A stretch of DNA of 64,000 bases from Ailurus styani (Eukaryota > Chordata > Mammalia > Carnivora > Ailuridae). The stretch is taken from the NCBI GenBank assembly GCA_002007465.1, contig LNAC01000772.1, positions 501,406-565,405 on the forward strand, read 5' to 3'. The translations under genes and the position numbers were made by a program. Positions within the stretch are counted from its first letter, which is position 1, and each line of letters opens with the position of its first letter. Positions 58,220-64,000 of the stretch are shown in pieces. The notes under the pieces were generated by a model. That model had not been told where the DNA came from. It saw nothing but the letters and a program-made list of their open reading frames with translations, and made no database searches.

Positions 58220-58424
58220 GGGCGCCTGGGTGGCTCAGTGGGTTAAAGCCTCTGCCTTCGGCTCAGGTCATGATCTCAGGGTCCTGGGATCAAGGCCCCC
58301 CGCATCGGGCTCCCTGCTCAGCAGGGAGCCTGCTTCCTCCTCTCTCTCTCTGCCTGCCTGTCTGCTTACTTGTAATCTCTCTCTCTCTCTGTGTCAAATA
58401 AATAAATAAAAATCTTAAAAAAAA
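58220..58424 (+). mobile_element. Young CAN-type SINE, sense
   Basis: gggcgcctgggtggctcagt, gggttaaagcctctgccttc, tcctcctctctctctctgcc, ctgtgtcaaataaataaata, aaatctt and poly-A. Duplicated target aataatcct/aagaatcct at 58211-58219 and about 58424-58432. It lies in the antisense L1M. Confidence 0.95.
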
Positions 58425-58640
58425 AGAATCCTAATTCTTCTCTCTCATTGCTTGTATCATTCATTTTACATATACATAAGCATAGACATAACAAAAATAT
58501 TGTTATTATTTTGAACTGTTACGTGTTAGATTAAGAACAAGAATAATGAAAGTTTTTATTTTACCTATGCTTATTCCTTCTCCAATGTCCTTCCTTTATG
58601 TAGACCTGAGTTTATGATCTATATAACTTTTCTTCTTTCT

Positions 58641-58835
58641 TTTTTTTTATTTATTCATTTGACACAGAGAGAGAGATCACAAGTAGGCAGAGAGGCAGGC
58701 AGAGAGAGAGGAGAGAGGAGGAAGCAGGCTCCCTGCTGAGCAAAGAAGCCCGATGGGGGCCTCAATCCTAGGACCCTGGGATCATGACCTGAGCCGAAGG
58801 CAGCGGCTTTAACCCACTGAGCCACCCAGGCGCCC
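58641..58835 (-). mobile_element. Young CAN-type SINE, antisense
   Basis: gacacagagagagagatcac, aagtaggcagagaggcaggc, gaggagagaggaggaagcag, gaccctgggatcatgacctg, gccacccaggcgccc. Perfect target duplication acttttcttctttct at 58626-58640 and 58836-58850. The body is of the aagtagg type, unlike the aaggagg copies. Confidence 0.96.
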
Positions 58836-60658
58836 ACTTTTCTTCTTTCTGAAGAATTTCTTTTAACATTTCTCACAGGCAGATCTACTGGTAACAAATT
58901 CCATTTTTGTCTGAGAAAGATGTTATTTCTCCTTCACTTTTGAAAAAATAGGTAGAGAATTCTAGGGTTTTTTTTTTTCCTCTCTCTCTAATAAATATTT
59001 CACTCCATCTCTTCTAGCTTGTGTGATTTCTGAGGAGAAGTCAGATATAATTCTTGTCTTTGCTCCTTTAGAGGTAAGGTGTTTTTCCTCTGGCATCTCT
59101 CAGGATTTTTTCCTTTAACTTTCTGTAGTTTGAAAATGATAGAACTAGGTACAGTTGTATATTTTTCTTCCTTTATTCTGCTTGGTGTTCTCTCATATTC
59201 CTTATTCTGTGGTTTGGTATCTGATATTAATTTGGGGGAAATTCTCTGTCATTATTGTCACATATTTTTTTCTGTTCCTTTCTCTCTTCTCCCTCTAGGG
59301 TTCTCACTACACGTAAGTTACACTTTTTGTAGTATCACACAATTATTAGATGTTCTGTTCTCTCTCTCCTTTTTTTCCCAGGTATTTTTCTATTTGTTTT
59401 TTAGTTTTGGAGGTTTCTATTGAGCTATCCACATATGCAGAGATTTTTTTCCTTAGCCAGTTCAGATTACTAAATCCATCAAAGGCATTCATTTTTGTTA
59501 CAATGATTTTTAACTTCCATCATTTATTTTTGTTTTTTCTTCAGTTTCTATCTCTGTGCTTACATTGTCCATCTGTTCTTGCTTGCTGCTTCCTTTTCAT
59601 TAGAGTCCTTTGTATCTTAATCATAATTGTTTTAAGTTCTTAGTGTGAAAATTCCAACATTCCTGCCATATCTGAGTCTGGTTACAATGCTTCCCCAGTC
59701 TCTTCAAACTGTGTGTGTTTTGTTGTTGTTGTTGTTGTTTGTTTGTTTGTTTTTTGTTTTCCTTTATTATGTCTTATAATTTTTTCTTGATAGCAGGATA
59801 TGGTGCATGGGTTAAGGAAACTACTGTAAGGCTTTTGTGGTGAGGTGGGGTAAGAGAAATTGTTTTATAGTCCTACCATTAAAGTTCAATCTTTTAGTGA
59901 ACCTATGCCTCTAGACTATGAACTTCATCCATGCTTCTCAGTCTCCTCCCTCTCTCTGAAGTAGGACAGGATGGCTAAAGTGGGCTGGAGTTGGGTATAT
60001 CCTGTACTGAGGTAAGTAGGCTTTAATAAAACACCAACAGGTTAGGTTCTGGCTAACTAGTTTCTCCTGAGAGCAGGGCTTATTATGAAGAACAAAATGC
60101 AATGACCCACTTTCTGATTTACGTGCTATGATTGTTTTGTCACATGTTTTATTTTATTTATTTTTAATTCTTTTTCTTATTATTATTTTAGGGAGAAACA
60201 GAGTGGGAGTGGGGGGATAGGCAGAGGGAGATGGAGAGAAAGAGAGAGAATTTTTTTTTTTTTTTTGCCCCGGGGATACAGGTCTGTGAATCATCAGGGT
60301 TACACCTTTGACAGAATTCACCAAAGCACAAACCCTCCCAATGTCCATAACCCATCCCTATCCCTATCCCTACCCTCCCTATCCCTACCCTCCCACCCCC
60401 CACTAACCCTTAGTTTGTTTTGTGAGATTAGGAGTCTCTTATGGTTTGTCTCCTTCCCCATCTCATCTTGTTTCATTATTTTTCCCTCCCTACCCCCACG
60501 ACCCCCCACCCTGACTCTCAAGTTCCTCATATCAGAGAGATCATATGATAATTGTCTTTCTATGATTGACTTATTTCTCTCAGCATAATACCCTCTACAT
60601 CCATCCACGTCATTGCAAACAGCAAGATTTTGTTTCTTTCCATAGCTGCATAGTATTC

Positions 60659-60663
<5 letters not shown>

Positions 60664-60710
<47 letters not shown>
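60664..60710. repeat. (TA)n microsatellite in L1
   Basis: About 22 uninterrupted TA units at the same L1 position where TA repeats appear at 45150 and 57745. Confidence 0.94.
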
Positions 60711-60711
<1 letters not shown>

Positions 60712-60719
60712 ACCTCTTT

Positions 60720-60919
60720 TTTTTTTTAAAGATTTTATTTATTTATTTCACAGTGAGAGAGAGATCACAAGGAGGCAGAGAGGCAGCCAGAGAGAGAGGG
60801 GGAAGCAGGCTCCCCGCCGAGCAGGGAGCCCGATGCGGGCCTCGATCCCAGGACCCTGAGATCATGACCTGAGCCGAAAGCAGAGGCTTTATTTAACCCA
60901 CTGAGCCACCCAGGCGCCC
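60720..60919 (-). mobile_element. Young CAN-type SINE, antisense, inside the L1
   Basis: aaagattttatttatttatt, cacagtgagagagagatcac, aaggaggcagagaggcagcc, gagagggggaagcaggctcc, gccacccaggcgccc. Perfect 16-base target duplication tatataccacctcttt at 60704-60719 and 60920-60935. A small ttta insertion (ggctttatttaaccc) is private to this copy. It is the third layer in this nest. Confidence 0.96.
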
Positions 60920-60935
60920 TATATACCACCTCTTT

Positions 60936-61207
60936 ATCCATTCATCTGTTGATGGACATCTAGGTTCTTTCCATAGTTTGGCTATTGTGGACATTGCTGA
61001 TATAAACATTCGGGTGCATGTGCCCCTAAGGATCACTACCTTTGCATCTTTAGGGTAAATACCCAGTAGTGCGATTGCTGGGTCATAGGGTAGCTCTATT
61101 TTCAGATTTTTGAGGAACCTCCACACTGTTTTCCAGAGTGGCTGCACCAGCTTGCATTCCCACCAACAGTGTAAGAGGGTTCCCCTTTCTCCGCATCCTC
61201 GCCAACA
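60936..61207 (-). pseudogene. L1 ORF2 C-terminal cysteine domain, frame still open
   Basis: On the minus strand about 90 codons of L1 remain open. They contain the cysteine-rich motif HCWWECK followed by [14 protein letters not shown] and the segment [15 protein letters not shown]. The frame runs on until the SINE cuts it. This is the best preserved L1 coding piece here, in line with a recent insertion. It is 5'-truncated, so it has no endonuclease or reverse transcriptase and cannot act. Confidence 0.88.
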
Positions 61208-61399
61208 GAAAGAGAGAATCTTAAGCAGGCTCCACATTCAGTGCAGAGCCTGACTTGGGGCTTGATCTCATGACCCTGAGATCATGACCTGAACCAAAAT
61301 CAAGAGTCGGACCCTCAACTGACTGAGCCAGCCAGGCACCCCTGTTACCTATTTTAATTTTACCTTTTATCTTTTGAGTTTTTGAATTTCATAAGACAA

Positions 61400-62060
61400 T
61401 ATTAATGTTTTACAAATTGGAACTTATTTATACTTATGACATTTTTAAAACTTCTTTTGCTCTTTAATTATGTTTTTCCAACCATCTATTAGAAATTCCT
61501 TTAGTTAACAAAATTGCTCAGTTGTTATTTAACTGCAAATATTTTTATTTCCTTGATGTTTTGAAAGATATATGTTCATGATGTAAAAAACTGTTTCACT
61601 GTCTAAGTGTAAACATTTATTTTCCTTCATAGTCTGTTTAGATATTTTAAGAATGTATCCTATGTGAGATTTATTGGTCTTTTTAATTCAGTGGCTTGTG
61701 ATCTTTCATTAAATCTGGAAAATTCTCAGACATTATCCTTTCAAATATTGCCTGTATCCTATTTTCTTTCTTTTTCCACCTGACTTCTGTTTATATAAGT
61801 TAAAACTTCTCATATCCTGGTTTCTATTTCATATTTCTCATTTCTTTGTATTTTTGTGTTACATTATAAATAATTTCTTCAGAGCAAACTTTCAGGTCAC
61901 TAATTCTCAAGACTGATGTCAAAATGTTTATTTTTAGTTTACATGTTTTTCACTTCTAGAAGTTCTATCTGGTTATTTTCCAAAGCTACTTATTTAATAG
62001 ACAGATAAAATCTCTTGCTCTTCATTTACATTTTTAGTATTTCAGTTTTTTTAAATGCAC
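61400..62060 (-). mobile_element. HAL1/L1M ORF1-like relic, antisense
   Basis: ggaaaattctcagacattat, cctttcaaatattgcctgta, ataatttcttcagagcaaac, tcaggtcactaattctcaag and cacttctagaagttctatct follow the antisense ORF1 region of HAL1 or old L1 elements. No frame is open. It may continue beyond the two SINEs to about 62790, but I cannot follow it. Confidence 0.55.
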
Positions 62061-62072
62061 CCTTCTATTTTT

Positions 62073-62264
62073 TTAAGATTCATTTATTTATTTTTTAGAG
62101 AAAGAGATTGAGCAGTGGGCAGCGGCCAAGGGAGAGGGAGAGAATCCCAATCAGTTGCCACACTGGGCATGGGGCCCATTGAGGGGCTCAATCCCATGAC
62201 TCTGAGATCACAACCTGAGCTGAAATCAAGAATTGGCTGTTTAACTGACTGAGTGACACACATG
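62073..62264 (-). mobile_element. Older CAN-type SINE, antisense
   Basis: ttaagattcatttatttatt, gggagagggagagaatccca, gggctcaatcccatgactct, cacaacctgagctgaaatca and a decayed head (tgagtgacacacatgaccc). It directly precedes a younger SINE. Confidence 0.88.
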
Positions 62265-62282
62265 ACCCTCTGTTCTATTTTT

Positions 62283-62482
62283 TTTTAAGATTTTATTTAT
62301 TTATTTGACACAGAGAGAGAGAGCGATCAGATCACAAGTAGGCAGAGAGGCAGGCAGAGAGAGAGGAGGAAGCAGGCTCCCCACTGAGCAGGGAGCCCGA
62401 TGAGGGCCTCGATCCCAGGACCCTGAGATCATGACCTGAGCCAAAAGCAGAGGCTTTAACCCACTGAGCCACCCAGGCGCCC
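62283..62482 (-). mobile_element. Young CAN-type SINE, antisense
   Basis: aagattttatttatttattt, gacacagagagagagagcga, aagtaggcagagaggcaggc, gaggaggaagcaggctcccc, gccacccaggcgccc. Target duplication tgttctattttt at 62271-62282, with tgttcttctattttt from 62483. It inserted just beside the older copy, in the same orientation. Confidence 0.94.
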
Positions 62483-62496
62483 TGTTCTTCTATTTT

Positions 62497-63545
62497 TAAT
62501 GTTCCCCATGTGTGACCTCTTTACAAGTCTGACGTGGGTGTCTGCTTCCTTGTGAATTTTGTGATTATTTTACCTTAGACCTTTGCTATGGAAATCCTTA
62601 GAGGTCTTGTTGCAAAGGTCCTTCAGGGAAGAGTCAAACTTCCTTCTTCTGCTGAGCACCAGGGCACTATCAGACGAAGATTACTTTAAACTGAGTTCTC
62701 AACTTGAGGTTTTCCTGCCCACCTAAGAAATTCAAATTTAGGCTGAAAACTCCTGAGAGCTGACTGGTGATCATGGACTATCTATGAGAATATTTTTTCA
62801 TTCCACTCAGAGCTAAGGTTTGACAGAGCTAGAGGCTTATCTTTGCAGACCTTGAGGATAATGGGCTTATTTCTAGTCTGCCTTATTCCACAGTGACTGC
62901 TAGGGATGGGAAAGGCTGCCTCTTGGGCCCCCAGTTCAGACAGGTTCTGACCTTCCTGCTTCATCAGGGCTTGAAACTCAAAGCTGAAATTCACTGGGTT
63001 TGTCAGATGCTCTCAAAACTAATTGGCTTACCTTCTTCAGTTCCAACTCTCACTTAGGTTTTGGCTGCAGAATATTATGCCTTCACTTGTCAAATTATTG
63101 CTTCATATAGAAATATCTCCTTCCTTAGTTTATTTACAATTTTAATTCAATAGGAGGGTCTCTCAAGATATCTAGACTGCCCTATTGCATAAATATACAT
63201 TTTGAAAGATTGCAGGAAAAACAGTCAATGTACATTAATTTCTTATGAAAAATTTAGAAGTAGATATCAAATTTTAATGGATAATAGTACAATGTTTCCC
63301 ACTATCAGTCTTTCCATTCATAAGGGTCTATGACAGTAATAACTCTTTTTGAGAGTAGGAGAGCAACTCCAATCAACTCATAATTAAAAACTGAATTCTT
63401 CATCAAAAAGAGCATAGCTCTTTTTATTGCATTATTCTGGTTCTATTTGACTACATATAAATGTACTAAATATGCCAAATATAATAAAATTAATAAGCCT
63501 ATAAACATAAAGTTCATGACAGTTTATTGCCACATCCTATTTAGA
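62497..63545. other. Unassigned DNA
   Basis: No gene or clear repeat. The first 300 bases might belong to the HAL1/L1M relic on the other side of the SINEs. Confidence 0.45.
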
Positions 63546-63557
63546 AGTAGTGAATGT

Positions 63558-63748
63558 GGGGCACCTGGGTGGCTGAGTTGGTTGAGCCTCTTGGTTTCGG
63601 TTCAGGTTGTGATCTCATGGGTTGTGAGATGGAGCCCAGGTCAGTCTCCATACTCAGCAGGGGGTCTTCTTGAGGATTTCTCTCTCTCCACCCTTCCCTC
63701 TGCTTGCTCTTAAAATAAATCTTAAAATAAAATAAATCTTAAAAAAAA
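63558..63748 (+). mobile_element. CAN-type SINE, sense, older
   Basis: ggggcacctgggtggctgag, gttcaggttgtgatctcatg, then a short body and a repeated aaaataaatctt tail. Imperfect target duplication agtagtgaatgt at 63546-63557 and agtaacaaatgt at 63749-63760. Confidence 0.92.
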
Positions 63749-63760
63749 AGTAACAAATGT

Positions 63761-64000
63761 ATCTGCCCAACTTTTTTTTCCCCTCTCCCTGCCCAGTTAC
63801 TTGAAAATTAATCACACCCAAGTCAGCTTTTGAGAATTGATTTCCCTGAGAGCCTACCACCCTCTGGTTTCTTAGGCTGCTGTTTGTCTTTTCCCATTGT
63901 CAAAGGCTCCTGGTCCTCCAGTACTCCACAGCATTCTCCTCCTAGCTCTTTATCATCTCCCACTGGAGGCTTTCTACCTTGTTGCAGAGCTGATGCTGCT
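63761..64000. other. Unassigned DNA at the window edge
   Basis: Nothing recognised. Confidence 0.5.

Larger units (their letters stand above)
57825..60157 (-). mobile_element. L1M 5' half (5' UTR, ORF1, ORF2 start), antisense
   Basis: On the plus strand the order is ORF2 start side (tctgttttttaattggtgca), inter-ORF (ttgcaatatacatttacaac), ORF1 (gaggagaagtcagatataat, ggtttctattgagctatcca, ttacattgtccatctgttct, ccaacattcctgccatatct), then 5' UTR (cttgatagcaggatatggtg, gcaggttaggttctggct-like text near 60030). It overlaps the same regions as the sense L1M at 9725. Two SINEs are inserted. All frames are broken. Confidence 0.8.
60251..61207 (-). mobile_element. Young L1 3' end, antisense, inside a SINE
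   Basis: The plus strand begins with poly-T and ttgccccggggatacaggtc, runs back through the 3' UTR (with an expanded ccctat tract at 60351-60400), a (TA)n at 60664-60710, and into late ORF2. It ends at cgccaaca, 5'-truncated. Target duplication gaaagagaga at about 60238-60250 and 61208-61219. The 3' UTR matches 6140-6521 and 56491-56900. Confidence 0.92.
60158..61342 (-). mobile_element. CAN-type SINE, antisense, split by an L1 insertion
   Basis: The tail side is at 60158-60250 (gcagagggagatggagagaa) and the head side at 61208-61342 (cttgatctcatgaccctgag, gagccagccaggcacccc). Outer target duplication: tgtcacatgttttatttta before, tgttacctattttaatttta after. The L1 between them carries its own duplication, proving that the SINE was there first. 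Confidence 0.85.

Noticed and set aside
60351..60400. Interstitial telomere-like repeat (ccctat against ccctaa)
   Set aside because: The unit is not the vertebrate telomere hexamer, and the tract sits at the normal G-rich place in the L1 3' UTR.
60188..60713. Glycine/arginine-rich and tyrosine/isoleucine-repeat frames
   Set aside because: Translations of the L1 3'-UTR G-rich tract and the (TA)n repeat.
1..64000. Bacterial-type features (operons, ribosome binding sites, terminators, insertion sequences)
   Set aside because: The SINE, L1, MIR and LTR content shows a mammalian nuclear genome, so these categories do not apply.
1..64000. A new defence, signalling or biosynthetic system
   Set aside because: No set of intact genes exists in the window. 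All coding traces belong to known retroelement or DNA transposon families and are broken.

Overview
This window looks like non-coding mammalian nuclear DNA. It is AT-rich and built almost entirely from interspersed repeats. I find no host protein-coding gene, tRNA, rRNA, CRISPR array or operon-like layout. About 26 tRNA-derived CAN-type SINEs (head near ggcgcctgggtggctcag, tail with aataaataaaatctt) place it in the order Carnivora. The TCCTCCTCTCTCTCTGCCTGCC-like body variants and the 3'-UTR type of the young L1s point to an arctoid caniform. A mustelid is my best guess, by recollection of these families and not by a database search.

Layout. Positions 1-216 are the tail of an antisense L1. 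216-9724 is mostly unassigned single-copy-looking DNA with a few SINEs, one young L1 3' end (6140-6521) and MIR/L2 relics. 9725-16470 is an ancient sense L1M carrying two SINEs, a younger L1 3' end, an MLT1 LTR, an antisense L1M fragment with a SINE inside it, and several microsatellites. 16484-16934 is nearly pure AT. 16985-18300 is an antisense L1M. 18301-34892 is the quietest part: unassigned DNA with an ERV1-like LTR, two MLT1 LTRs, a Tigger deletion derivative, MER5-like, MIR and L2 relics, and SINEs. 34893-47160 is an L1 pile-up: a 5'-UTR-bearing L1 (34893-38933), a second 5'-UTR-bearing L1 of a different ORF1 type directly after it (38934-45545), an L1M tail, and antisense L1 fragments. 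47161-52500 is mixed. 52500-62060 is another nest, with antisense L1M split by a Tigger transposase remnant, sense L1M with a young L1 insertion, antisense L1M 5' half, and a SINE split by an L1 that is itself split by a SINE. 62070-64000 has tandem SINEs and unassigned DNA.

The genes here are retrotransposon genes, all broken, so there is no pathway to describe. What the sequence does record is an order of insertions, readable from target-site duplications (TSDs), and several assembly scars: six single Ns, three of them bounding near-exact duplications. I did not find a new biological system. The most useful leads are the assembly scars (one duplication is 151 bases, another flanks a half SINE that may be a heterozygous insertion), a G-rich hexamer expansion in a young L1 3' UTR, and a candidate young SINE subgroup.
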